Origin: Candidatus Parcubacteria bacterium
Lineage (GTDB): Bacteria > Patescibacteriota > Microgenomatia > UBA12405
Direction of reading: 5' to 3'
DNA: 30,568 nt
NCBI GenBank assembly: GCA_023443725.1
Contig: JAEZTF010000020.1
Location: forward strand, 1-30,568
Below, in pieces: positions 22,961 through 29,736 of this stretch. The position numbers were made by a program, and so were the translations under genes. Under the pieces are notes generated by a model. The model worked only from the letters and a program-made list of their open reading frames with translations, ran no database searches and had not been told where the DNA came from. Every line of letters begins with the position of its first letter. Positions within the stretch are counted from its first letter, which is position 1.

Positions 22961-23059
22961 TGCCTCGAAGATGACGGTGTAATATGTATGACTTGAGTGA
23001 TTGCGAAAGCAATTATTTATTTTTTTACAGTTACACTTTCACCTCGGGGCATTTTTTTT
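22961..23059 (+). terminator. Large 3' hairpin with T-run, possible structured RNA
   Basis: TGCCTCG (22961-22967) pairs with CGGGGCA (23045-23051). AGATGACGGTGTAA pairs with TTACACTTTCACCT with a few mismatches, so the stem is about 20 bp. The enclosed loop holds ATTGC-GAAA-GCAAT. Eight Ts follow. Just upstream, ATCAGT/ACTGAT form another hairpin (22940-22955). It would end the small membrane-protein transcript. It matches no RNA family that I recognise. Confidence 0.55.
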
Positions 23060-23068
23060 GGAGAAAAA

Positions 23069-24904
23069 TTAGAGACTAATTTTGTAGATTTTTTGGTCGG
23101 AGGCGAGAAGATATAAAACATTATCGCTAATAACAGTGTCAACAACTTTTAGTTGGCCAAGATTGTATTTGGCCACAAAATCACCAGATTTTTTGTAAAC
23201 AAAAATTATATTTTGATTGTCGGTAAAAGAAATAAATCCATCATCTTCTGCTGATAAATCTAAATTCTTAGTTTGAGTAAATTGATTTGAACCAGATAAT
23301 TTGAAATTATCTTTGACACCACTTAAATAATTTTCAACTAAACCATTTTGATAAAGAACCCAGACTTCCCCATCAATAGCTAAGGAAATTGGACCTAGAG
23401 CCAGTTTTTTGTCGTTTTTAAGCCAAATTTGAGGTGAAGAAAAACCTGAAGAATTAGGATTAAATTTCCAAATATTTTGATTGTCACTATCAAGTAAATA
23501 AATAGCGCCATTCCAAAGTTGAACATCGGTACTAGTGAAAGTTTTTTCTTGATCGGAAAAAGAAATTTTTTGATCGATGCTAGAGTCATTTATTTGACTG
23601 ATATGATCGGCATAAGATAAATATAAATTTTTATTATCACCAAAAATTTTGGCGGCTGATTTTATATTTTCAGAAATTAAAATACTTTTACTAGATTTTT
23701 CGGAGATACTAAGACTATCAATACGACCATTGGCAGAATCAAGCAAATAAATTTTGTTACCAACAAGTAAAAGATCTTTATATTGAGGACTACTAATAAT
23801 TAGAGAGGTATCAAAAAAAGTTTCGGGGGTGAAATTTTGATTGACTCCTGTTTGTGATAATAAAAGATTAATCTGAGACTTAAACTGGTTAACTTCGTCA
23901 ACATGAATATTAAGTTTGATCATTTGATCAACAAGTTTTTCTGATTCTTTGGCTCCAGTTTGAGCTGCTTCCAGATTCATACTTTTGACCAAAGAAATAT
24001 TGTCGAGCTGACTTTTTAGTTCTGTTTTTAATTGCTGATATTTATTTTCAGCAGCAGTTTTTTTGTTTTTTTGATAACCAAAAAAAGAACTAACAAAAAG
24101 ACCAATTAACAAAACTAAAGCAATAATAATTTGATTCTTTTTTCTTTTACTAATTTGATAAGGTTGTTGATTTTCAACAAAAACATTTGGAATAGGATCA
24201 GTTTTAAGCTCTGGCGTGGGTATAATTTTGACTGGCTCGTTGTTAATTTTGATTGGTGGAGAAATAATTTCTGAAGAAGTCTCGATGACTTCAGTTTCGT
24301 CAGGATTAATTTCAATTAGGGCAGATGAAAGATGATTTTGATCTTCAAAAGAATAAAGAAGAGGCGAGATAGTTTCTTCTATATTTTGAATATTTTTTTC
24401 AAAAAGAATAGATTTAATTTTTTCCCAATTAATTTGATCAAAAAAAGAATTGGTCATTAAAAAAATTCTGTCTTGTGGTTGAATTGGACCAAAAATAGAA
24501 TTTAACTGATCATTACCTTTAAGTAAAAGACTAATTTGAGAACCACGATTTAGGGCAACTTTATTATCACCAAAAGAAACAATAAAAATTTTTTGGTCTA
24601 AAATGACGACTAAAATTAAATTTAATTGACAAGAAAATTGCGAATATTGGTCAAGTTGCTGAATGGTATTTTTTAAATTAGAAATAATATCAGGTGAAGT
24701 TGAGGAAAAATAAAGTTGATTAATTTTTTCGATAATATTGTGACCAGTCATTTTGATATCTGGATCATCTGATGAAGAAAAATCAACAAGACCAAATAAG
24801 TGACCTTTTTGTTGTAAAGAAAAATCATCAGGTTCATTTTCCCAATACTGAGACCAGTTTTGAGAACTATTTTTACCAATAAAAGATCGACAGGTGAAAT
24901 GCAT
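23069..24904 (-). CDS. PP2C-like / single-helix / beta-propeller membrane protein
   Basis: A 611-residue protein with three parts. Residues 1-200 resemble a degenerate PP2C-type phosphatase: HLFGLVDFSSSDD, LVVILDQKIFIVSFGDNKVAL and DRIFLMTNSFFDQI follow the order of FGVxDG, GDSRxxL and DxLLLxSDGxxD, but several metal-binding Asp residues are missing, so it may bind instead of cleave. After a polar linker, one helix (about 258-277) crosses the membrane, followed by a coiled coil (280-345). Residues 365-611 are short strand repeats (KIYLLDSANGRIDSLS; AIYLLDSDNQNIWKF; NVLYLLASDQKIYKI) like a six-bladed propeller outside the cell. The layout suggests a sensor that links an outer domain to a cytosolic one. 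Confidence 0.78.
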   Translation of the reverse strand: MHFTCRSFIGKNSSQNWSQYWENEPDDFSLQQKGHLFGLVDFSSSDDPDIKMTGHNIIEKINQLYFSSTSPDIISNLKNTIQQLDQYSQFSCQLNLILVVILDQKIFIVSFGDNKVALNRGSQISLLLKGNDQLNSIFGPIQPQDRIFLMTNSFFDQINWEKIKSILFEKNIQNIEETISPLLYSFEDQNHLSSALIEINPDETEVIETSSEIISPPIKINNEPVKIIPTPELKTDPIPNVFVENQQPYQISKRKKNQIIIALVLLIGLFVSSFFGYQKNKKTAAENKYQQLKTELKSQLDNISLVKSMNLEAAQTGAKESEKLVDQMIKLNIHVDEVNQFKSQINLLLSQTGVNQNFTPETFFDTSLIISSPQYKDLLLVGNKIYLLDSANGRIDSLSISEKSSKSILISENIKSAAKIFGDNKNLYLSYADHISQINDSSIDQKISFSDQEKTFTSTDVQLWNGAIYLLDSDNQNIWKFNPNSSGFSSPQIWLKNDKKLALGPISLAIDGEVWVLYQNGLVENYLSGVKDNFKLSGSNQFTQTKNLDLSAEDDGFISFTDNQNIIFVYKKSGDFVAKYNLGQLKVVDTVISDNVLYLLASDQKIYKISL

Positions 24905-24916
24905 TAATTAATGATA

Positions 24917-25144
24917 CTACAACAAGACGATGATCAAAAAAACCAAAATGGCAACAGCTATAAGATGAATAAATGAAAAGGAGATTAAAACTGAATTAAA
25001 TTTATCTTTAACATTTTTGGTCATAGAAGTAACTTGTTTGACAACGATGAGAGAAAAAATCAAATAAAAAATTGAACAAGCAATAAAAAATATTTTTAAA
25101 ACCGTCAAAAACAAAGGCATGAGATTGTTGACATCTAGGTTCAT
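24917..25144 (-). CDS. Small two-helix membrane protein (75 residues)
   Basis: It begins MNLDVNNLMPLFL and has two hydrophobic stretches (about residues 9-32 and 51-74) around a basic loop (TSMTKNVKDKF). The frame runs further upstream, but the ATG at 25144 overlaps the stop codon of the PH-domain gene (ATGA) and lies 7 nt after AAAGGAGGGG, a strong ribosome site. So this is the second gene of that operon. Function is not recognised. Confidence 0.75.
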   Translation of the reverse strand: MNLDVNNLMPLFLTVLKIFFIACSIFYLIFSLIVVKQVTSMTKNVKDKFNSVLISFSFIHLIAVAILVFLIIVLL

Positions 25145-25872
25145 AATTCCCCTCCTTTTGGTGAACAATTTGGAGCATTTCGAAGTTCTTGTATAGCTTT
25201 AATAATTTTTTCAGGATTGGGAACATTTTTAAAAATAATTTGATTAATTTCTGAAGCAGTTTGAACTAAAACAGTACCAAAATTAAAGAAAGTTCCTAAT
25301 ACGCCACGAACAGACGAAGAGACATCTTGAATAACATTAATATCGGCTTCGGCAAAATGTTTATTAATAAGATTGTTAAATTTAATATCAACTAACCTTT
25401 TGTTGGTGACAATAAAAACATCAAAATACCAATCTAAAAATTTTTCAAAAGCATAAATAAAAGTGAAAAGATACCAAAAAAGATGAATGATAAATTGATA
25501 TCTATTAGGAAGAGATTTGAGAGTGTCAAGCATATCGACAATATTGGGAACAAAAAGCATAAAAACAGTGATAAATATCCATTTTAAATTAACGATCCAA
25601 TGAGATCGAACAGCTAAAATAACAACTTCTTTATCCTGTCTTTCGGTAAAATCAAAAATTTTTGGGTTGACTAAGAAAGAAGAAAAAGGACTAGTGGTGT
25701 GACCTAAAATATCGTAAATCTTTTGATTAGTTTTTGGTTTTTCATCTTTTTTAGAAGGATGATTTTTTTTGGGAAATTCTTTTGGCTCTTGCTCAAAAAT
25801 ATTAGTTGGTTCTACGGTTTCGGTTATTGGATCGTCTGGGGCAATAGTATCTAAATCTTTGGATCGAATCAT
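25141..25872 (-). CDS. Membrane protein with bacterial PH (YdbS-like) domain
   Basis: A 243-residue protein. Residues 1-85 are charged and disordered. Two close hydrophobic segments follow (about 93-110 and 125-143), then a bacterial pleckstrin-homology-like region (FIVTNKRLVDIKFNNLINKH, INVIQDVSSSVRGVLGTFFNFG, VLVQTASEINQIIFKNVPNPE) ending in a helix. This is the usual arrangement of YdbS-type proteins, whose role is poorly known. The earlier ATG at 25887 overlaps the -10 box, so I chose 25872, 5 nt after TAAAAT (25883-25878). It heads a likely operon with the small membrane protein and the PP2C-like gene. Confidence 0.85.
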   Translation of the reverse strand: MIRSKDLDTIAPDDPITETVEPTNIFEQEPKEFPKKNHPSKKDEKPKTNQKIYDILGHTTSPFSSFLVNPKIFDFTERQDKEVVILAVRSHWIVNLKWIFITVFMLFVPNIVDMLDTLKSLPNRYQFIIHLFWYLFTFIYAFEKFLDWYFDVFIVTNKRLVDIKFNNLINKHFAEADINVIQDVSSSVRGVLGTFFNFGTVLVQTASEINQIIFKNVPNPEKIIKAIQELRNAPNCSPKGGEL

Positions 25873-25877
25873 AATTG

Positions 25878-25883
25878 ATTTTA
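25878..25883 (-). promoter_or_regulatory. -10 box of the PH-domain operon
   Basis: TAAAAT with TGG upstream on the minus strand, 5 nt from the ATG at 25872. Leaderless transcription is predicted. Confidence 0.55.
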
Positions 25884-25910
25884 CCAAATTTATGGTGGCT
25901 TTTAAATAAT

Positions 25911-26483
25911 CTACAAAAGATGATTATTCTCTAATAAAATTTTAATTTGGTTGGCTAAATAAGATGCATTTTGGCGAGGAGGTAAATGAAGAAAAAGTTG
26001 ATAATTTTGACTATTTTTTTGATTTAAATAAACTTGAGTAGAAAAAGCGATCCAATTGCAATTGAAAGTGCCCATATTAGAACTAATGGAAAAAACACTG
26101 CTATCGTAATAATCTAATGGCGGAATACTTAGGTCTAAAAATATCGGATAAAAAGGATAAATTGATTGTTGATTGTAACTATTTTTGGCTTGAGTTTCGA
26201 TATGGATCTTGGAAGAATTACCATAAAGATCCCCTAGTCCGATGATTAAATTGTATTGGGAATTGAGAATATATTTTTGAAAAAAGGTTTTAGGATGAAA
26301 ATGAACAATTTGAAAATCAATCTTCCCCCAATCCCCCTTCTTTGACAAGACGGGGGCAAAACCAATCTCCCCCTGACCCCCTCTTTCACACGAGGGGGAA
26401 GAAAACAGTTTTTGGAGTTCGGATAAAACTCGACGAGAAATATTTGTGCCCCAAGGATTAGAGAAGGCATAAATTAGGATCAT
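25911..26483 (-). CDS. Pyroglutamyl-peptidase-I-like protein with in-frame palindromic insertion
   Basis: A 190-residue protein that resembles pyrrolidone-carboxylate peptidase, which removes N-terminal pyroglutamate. The catalytic triad can be placed: Glu96 in IHIETQAKN, Cys142 in SSNMGTFNCNWIAFS and His166 in FLHLPP. The N-terminal AFSNPWGTNISRRVL and GLGDLYG also fit. Residues 27-56 (SSPSCERGGQGEI, then APVLSKKGDWGK) are a translation of two palindromic elements, so the native core is only about 160 residues, short for a family of about 200-215. It may be a degraded or narrowed relative. The ATG overlaps the SpoIID-like stop codon (ATGA). Confidence 0.72.
   Translation of the reverse strand: MILIYAFSNPWGTNISRRVLSELQKLFSSPSCERGGQGEIGFAPVLSKKGDWGKIDFQIVHFHPKTFFQKYILNSQYNLIIGLGDLYGNSSKIHIETQAKNSYNQQSIYPFYPIFLDLSIPPLDYYDSSVFSISSNMGTFNCNWIAFSTQVYLNQKNSQNYQLFLHLPPRQNASYLANQIKILLENNHLL
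26318..26402. repeat. Tandem family B elements, in frame inside the peptidase-like gene
   Basis: 26318-26358 reads CAATCTTCCCCCAATCCCCC then TTCTTTGACAAGACGGGGG. 26363-26402 reads CAATCTCCCCCTGACCCCC then TCTTTCACACGAGGGGG. Both are read on the minus strand in the same frame at their shared end (GEIG and GKID). Confidence 0.85.
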
Positions 26484-28183
26484 TTTTTCTCAATATTAAA
26501 AAGATCTGATTTAATAACGATGGCACCAGGAGAACGAAGATTGAAAGCGGTTTTGAAATTGCTAGCAGAAAAAGTAAACTCCCCTTTGTCAGTGGAAAGA
26601 CGAACATTTTTGGTAACACCACCAGTAGAATAATCAACTGAGATAGAATTAACTGAAGATATTGGACCACCCTTATCACCAACTTGTCTTCTGAGTTCAT
26701 CTTTTGACCAAGCACTGCCATCGCAAGAACCAATACAATTTTGAATTTGAGAAAGATGACTAGAATCGCCAGTTTTATCGTAATAAAGAGCAGCATTGAC
26801 AATATCAGAAAATTCTTCTTGATTTAACCAAGGGCTGGATCGACCATAAGCAGCATTACTACGAGTCTTGTACCAACCTTTGTAATACCAGGGTGAACCA
26901 GATTTTTTTTCATAAGCATCATTCGGCCAACAAGATTGACTACCACAGGTAGTGTCCCAAACTTGAGGGGTAGTATGATCAAGTGAAGAATAAGACAAAA
27001 TAGCACCACCAGAAGTAGAGGCATACATGGTAGAAAAAATATTGCCAGTTTTATTACTTTTAATAACCATGCCTCGAGTATCTTCAACAGCTTGTTTCCA
27101 TTTACCCGGTGAATTGTAGCGAGAAGAACTGTAAACCTGACAAGCTTCAGTGGTACAAATAGATTTTGAACGATTGTTGGTATAAGCCAAAGCATAGGTA
27201 CGAGCGGCAATGGCTTGAGCCTTTAAAGCTTCATAACCACCTTCGTCTCCCCATTTAGCTGGCATTTCGGCAATACCAACTAGATAATTATCTTCAAATG
27301 GTAAACTGCCAACTGAAGTACTAATTGAGCCACTAGTATCGACTTTTTCAATTTTAATATCACCATAATAAGCTTTGAGGATGGTCTCATAATTTTGTCC
27401 AGATTTAGCTCGACCAAAAGCGCCATATTGAGACATACCTTTACGATGAGGGGCACCAAAAGAAAAAAGAGCAAAAGCTGGTGAGAATCCTGGATTATAA
27501 TCGGCTCTAGAAGCTGGATCATCGGAAGAAGATACATCACCGACTGAAGTGTTAAACATAGCCGTTTTTTCAGCAATTAAAGATTGTTGTTTAGCACTAA
27601 GCTCGGCTTTATAAGTTTCAGCTTTATTAATTTCATTACTTAAAAAGCTAAACCTAGTTTCAAGAGTTTTTTGAAGATTAGCTAGTTTGGCTTTTTCTTT
27701 TTCTAATTTAGTTTTATTTTCGTTTAAGGAAGTAATATCTTTGGTGTATTGAGTAATAATATCTTTATCTCGACTAATAACTGACTGATACCAAGTATAT
27801 TGTTGAAGAATTGAAGAACTATCATTACCAGCAAAAAAGATTAATAAAGCACTAAATTTTTTACTATTTTTGTAATAACGTTTAACTCGTTCACCTAAAA
27901 GAATTTTTTGAACCTCAAGATCAGCTTCTTTATCAACTAATTTTTGATTTAACTGAGTTACTTGATTACCGATAGATTTAATTTGAGATCGATATTGAGT
28001 AATCTTTTTGGCAAGATCAGTCGATTCATTTTTTAAAGGAGTAATAGCGGCTTCAAGATCGGCGATTTGCTTGGTAATAGCATTAATATCATCATCAATA
28101 CTGGCAAAAATAGGTTTGACAATAAAAAATACAGTCAATAAAAATAAGAATAAAAATGATATTTTTTTAAAAACTCGTTTCAC
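26480..28183 (-). CDS. SpoIID/LytB-domain protein with signal peptide and coiled coil
   Basis: An exported cell-wall protein of 567 residues. Residues 1-27 form a signal peptide or anchor (ISFLFLFLLTVFFIVKPIFA). Residues 30-210 are a long coiled coil, of the type found in CwlO/EnvC-like hydrolase regulators. The SpoIID domain spans about 235-480: HRKGMSQYGAFGRA, YLVGIAEMPAKWG, ALKAQAIAARTYALAY and STMYASTSGG. In spore formers SpoIID is a lytic transglycosylase; here it probably acts in wall remodelling. About 80 residues follow. The start is GTG, 6 nt after TAAACT. It is the first gene of an operon with the peptidase-like gene. Confidence 0.92.
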   Translation of the reverse strand: MKRVFKKISFLFLFLLTVFFIVKPIFASIDDDINAITKQIADLEAAITPLKNESTDLAKKITQYRSQIKSIGNQVTQLNQKLVDKEADLEVQKILLGERVKRYYKNSKKFSALLIFFAGNDSSSILQQYTWYQSVISRDKDIITQYTKDITSLNENKTKLEKEKAKLANLQKTLETRFSFLSNEINKAETYKAELSAKQQSLIAEKTAMFNTSVGDVSSSDDPASRADYNPGFSPAFALFSFGAPHRKGMSQYGAFGRAKSGQNYETILKAYYGDIKIEKVDTSGSISTSVGSLPFEDNYLVGIAEMPAKWGDEGGYEALKAQAIAARTYALAYTNNRSKSICTTEACQVYSSSRYNSPGKWKQAVEDTRGMVIKSNKTGNIFSTMYASTSGGAILSYSSLDHTTPQVWDTTCGSQSCWPNDAYEKKSGSPWYYKGWYKTRSNAAYGRSSPWLNQEEFSDIVNAALYYDKTGDSSHLSQIQNCIGSCDGSAWSKDELRRQVGDKGGPISSVNSISVDYSTGGVTKNVRLSTDKGEFTFSASNFKTAFNLRSPGAIVIKSDLFNIEKK

Positions 28184-28189
28184 TGTTTA

Positions 28190-28209
28190 AGTTTAACATT
28201 TGATATACT
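28190..28209. promoter_or_regulatory. Back-to-back -10 boxes of the SpoIID-like and pilin-like operons
   Basis: Minus-strand TAAACT (28195-28190) is 6 nt from GTG 28183. Plus-strand TATACT (28204-28209) is 6 nt from ATG 28216. The two boxes are 8 nt apart, so the promoters overlap and both messages should be leaderless. Confidence 0.6.
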
Positions 28210-28215
28210 AAACTC

Positions 28216-28581
28216 ATGATGAAAAAGTCTTCGGGAATATTATTTGGTATCTTTTTTTGGATTATGTCGACCAGTCAAACCTTAGCATTTGATGCTTGTG
28301 GTAATGGAATAAAAACAGCGATTGGTTGTGTACCAATAGAAACACAAGGTTTTGTATCTTGGTTATTAAGTTGGTTATTTGGAGTTGCTGGCGGAATTGC
28401 TTTTGTATTGATGGTATACGGATTTATTTTATTAGGAACTTCACAAGGCGATGAAAAAAAAGCAGCTGGAGCTAAAGAAACGATTACTTCAGCAATAACT
28501 GGTTTATTAGTATCAATTTTTGCAGTTTTTATATTAAAATTAATTGCTGTTGATATATTACAAATTCCAGGATTAACATAA
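28216..28581 (+). CDS. Type IV secretion pilin-like membrane protein (121 residues)
   Basis: A signal-like N-terminus (residues 8-24, ending in LAF), then two hydrophobic helices (about 47-74 and 90-112) joined by a polar loop with GTSQGDEKKAAGAKETITSA. This is the TrbC/VirB2-type pilin layout often seen in pairs in CPR genomes. In VirB2 relatives the two-helix core polymerises into a pilus; that is not shown here, and no VirB4-like ATPase gene is in the window. Two Cys in the loop CGNGIKTAIGC may form a disulfide. The ATG follows TATACT at 6 nt. Confidence 0.75.
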   Translation: MMKKSSGILFGIFFWIMSTSQTLAFDACGNGIKTAIGCVPIETQGFVSWLLSWLFGVAGGIAFVLMVYGFILLGTSQGDEKKAAGAKETITSAITGLLVSIFAVFILKLIAVDILQIPGLT

Positions 28582-28583
28582 AT

Positions 28584-28877
28584 ATGGCATTAATGGACGC
28601 TTATGGTAGTAGTGGTTTTGCTTTAAAAGGCAAAACTATAGGAGATATTATAAATATGGTTTTGCCATATGTGTTTGTAATTGCCGGACTAATATTATTA
28701 ATAATGTTGATCTTGGGCGGAATTCAATTGATGACCTCGGCGGGAAATCCAGATAAAGTTAAAGCTGGATCAGGTAGAATTACTCATGCATTGATTGGAT
28801 TTTTGATTGTTTTTATTACCTACTTTGTATCTCAATTAGTTCAAGTGATGTTGGGTGTGAATTTTTTGGGTAGCTAA
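28584..28877 (+). CDS. Type IV secretion pilin-like membrane protein (97 residues)
   Basis: The second pilin-like gene, 2 nt after the stop of the first. Residues 24-50 and 70-92 are hydrophobic helices around a loop LMTSAGNPDKVKAGSGRITH; this loop (TSAGNPDKVKxG) is frequent in CPR pilin-like proteins. There is no signal peptide, unlike its neighbour. No ribosome site can be seen in the 2-nt gap, and re-initiation after the first gene is likely. It ends 2 nt from the end of uppS on the other strand. Confidence 0.75.
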   Translation: MALMDAYGSSGFALKGKTIGDIINMVLPYVFVIAGLILLIMLILGGIQLMTSAGNPDKVKAGSGRITHALIGFLIVFITYFVSQLVQVMLGVNFLGS

Positions 28878-28879
28878 AA

Positions 28880-29587
28880 TTATTTCCCCATTCGGCGGTG
28901 ACGTTGTTGATACCATTTAATGGCTTTGTCTAGTTGTTTTGGAGTAAAATCTGGCCAAAAAATATCAGTGAAATAAAGTTCAGCATAAGAAAGTTGCCAT
29001 AATAAAAAATTTGAGAGACGATATTCTCCACCGGGCCTGATAATTAAATCTGGATCTGGTTGATCTTTAGTATATAAATATTTAGAAACTAGTTCTTCAT
29101 TAACTTTTTCTGGTCTGACACCATCTTTAATAATATTTTTGATGGCATTGACAATTTCGTCGCGACCACCATAATTAAGAGCCACATTAAATTTGATTCT
29201 TTCTTTGTCTAAAACAATGTCCATAATTTTTTTTATACCATCACGAACTTTGAGAGGAAAAGCTTGAAAATTACCTAAAACAAAAAAACGAATGCCTGAT
29301 TTTCGATATTCTTCTCGTTTTTCTTTGACAATTCTTAGTAATAAATTAAAAATGCCTTTAACTTCTCTAGCTGAACGATTACGCCAATTTTCGGTAGATA
29401 AGGCATAAACCGTAAGATATTTAACTCCTAAATCACGACAATGATTGACTATATTTTCTAAATTTTGAGCACCAGCTTCATGCCCTTTTTCTGGAGGAAG
29501 ACCTCGAGAGGCCGCCCAACGTCGATTACCATCCATAATAATAGCAATGTGTTGAGGAAGATTATTTTTGTCAATTTTAGAAACCAT
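28880..29587 (-). CDS. uppS: Isoprenyl (undecaprenyl) diphosphate synthase
   Basis: A cis-prenyltransferase that makes the C55 carrier lipid for peptidoglycan. The active-site block IAIIMDGNRRWAASRGLP holds the catalytic Asp and the Arg-Arg-Trp. YALSTENWRNRSAREV, NVALNYGGRDEIVNAI, DPDLIIRPGGEYRLSNFLLWQ and YTxxFWPDF-like sequence (LYFTDIFWPDF) follow in the family order. At 235 residues it is a normal length. It lies 149 nt beyond the 3' end of the 16S gene on the same strand, a place usually held by tRNAs or 23S. CATAAT ends 5 nt before the ATG, so it has its own promoter and a leaderless mRNA. Confidence 0.97.
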   Translation of the reverse strand: MVSKIDKNNLPQHIAIIMDGNRRWAASRGLPPEKGHEAGAQNLENIVNHCRDLGVKYLTVYALSTENWRNRSAREVKGIFNLLLRIVKEKREEYRKSGIRFFVLGNFQAFPLKVRDGIKKIMDIVLDKERIKFNVALNYGGRDEIVNAIKNIIKDGVRPEKVNEELVSKYLYTKDQPDPDLIIRPGGEYRLSNFLLWQLSYAELYFTDIFWPDFTPKQLDKAIKWYQQRHRRMGK

Positions 29588-29592
29588 TTTGT

Positions 29593-29598
29593 ATTATG
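29593..29598 (-). promoter_or_regulatory. -10 box of uppS
   Basis: CATAAT on the minus strand, 5 nt from the uppS ATG. Confidence 0.45.
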
Positions 29599-29615
29599 TC
29601 GTAGTTTAACTAAAA

Positions 29616-29640
29616 ATCCCCTCTAAAAAAGAGGGGACTT
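29616..29640 (-). terminator. Palindromic element that may end the 16S transcript
   Basis: CCCCTCT and AGAGGGG pair around an A6 loop. On the minus strand ATTTTTA follows, and on the plus strand ACTTTTG follows, so it could act in either direction. It belongs to the same class of short GC-rich palindromes found elsewhere in the window. Confidence 0.5.
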
Positions 29641-29704
29641 TTGTTATTTTAAATTTTAGTTTGTTTATTAAAGCCAACTGTTAGTACCAGAAAGGAATTG
29701 AGAT

Positions 29705-29727
29705 GGATCCCGATTTATGGTCGGGAT
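29705..29727. repeat. Perfect 8-bp hairpin directly after 16S
   Basis: GATCCCGA and TCGGGATC pair around a 7-nt loop, 9 nt from the mature 16S end. It could be a processing or pausing signal. Confidence 0.5.
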
Positions 29728-29736
29728 CAAAACCTC

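Noticed and set aside
22961..23059. The 3' hairpin as SRP RNA, 6S RNA or RNase P RNA.
   Set aside because: It lacks the SRP tetraloop domain and RNase P signature blocks, and I could not fit a 6S central bubble with confidence.
6011..26402. A CRISPR array made of the dispersed repeats.
   Set aside because: The copies are kilobases apart, vary in sequence, are not regularly spaced and have no cas genes nearby.
26824..27576. Long hydrophobic frames on the minus strand (26824-27210, 27280-27576, 26458-26802).
   Set aside because: They overlap the SpoIID-like gene in another frame; their Leu/Val-rich composition is a product of codon shift in AT-rich DNA.
43..29675. A 13-mer GTTTATTAAAGCC is found both in the rplY leader (43-55) and beside the 16S 3' end (29663-29675).
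   Set aside because: In DNA this AT-rich a match of this length is expected by chance over 30 kb, and the flanks do not align.
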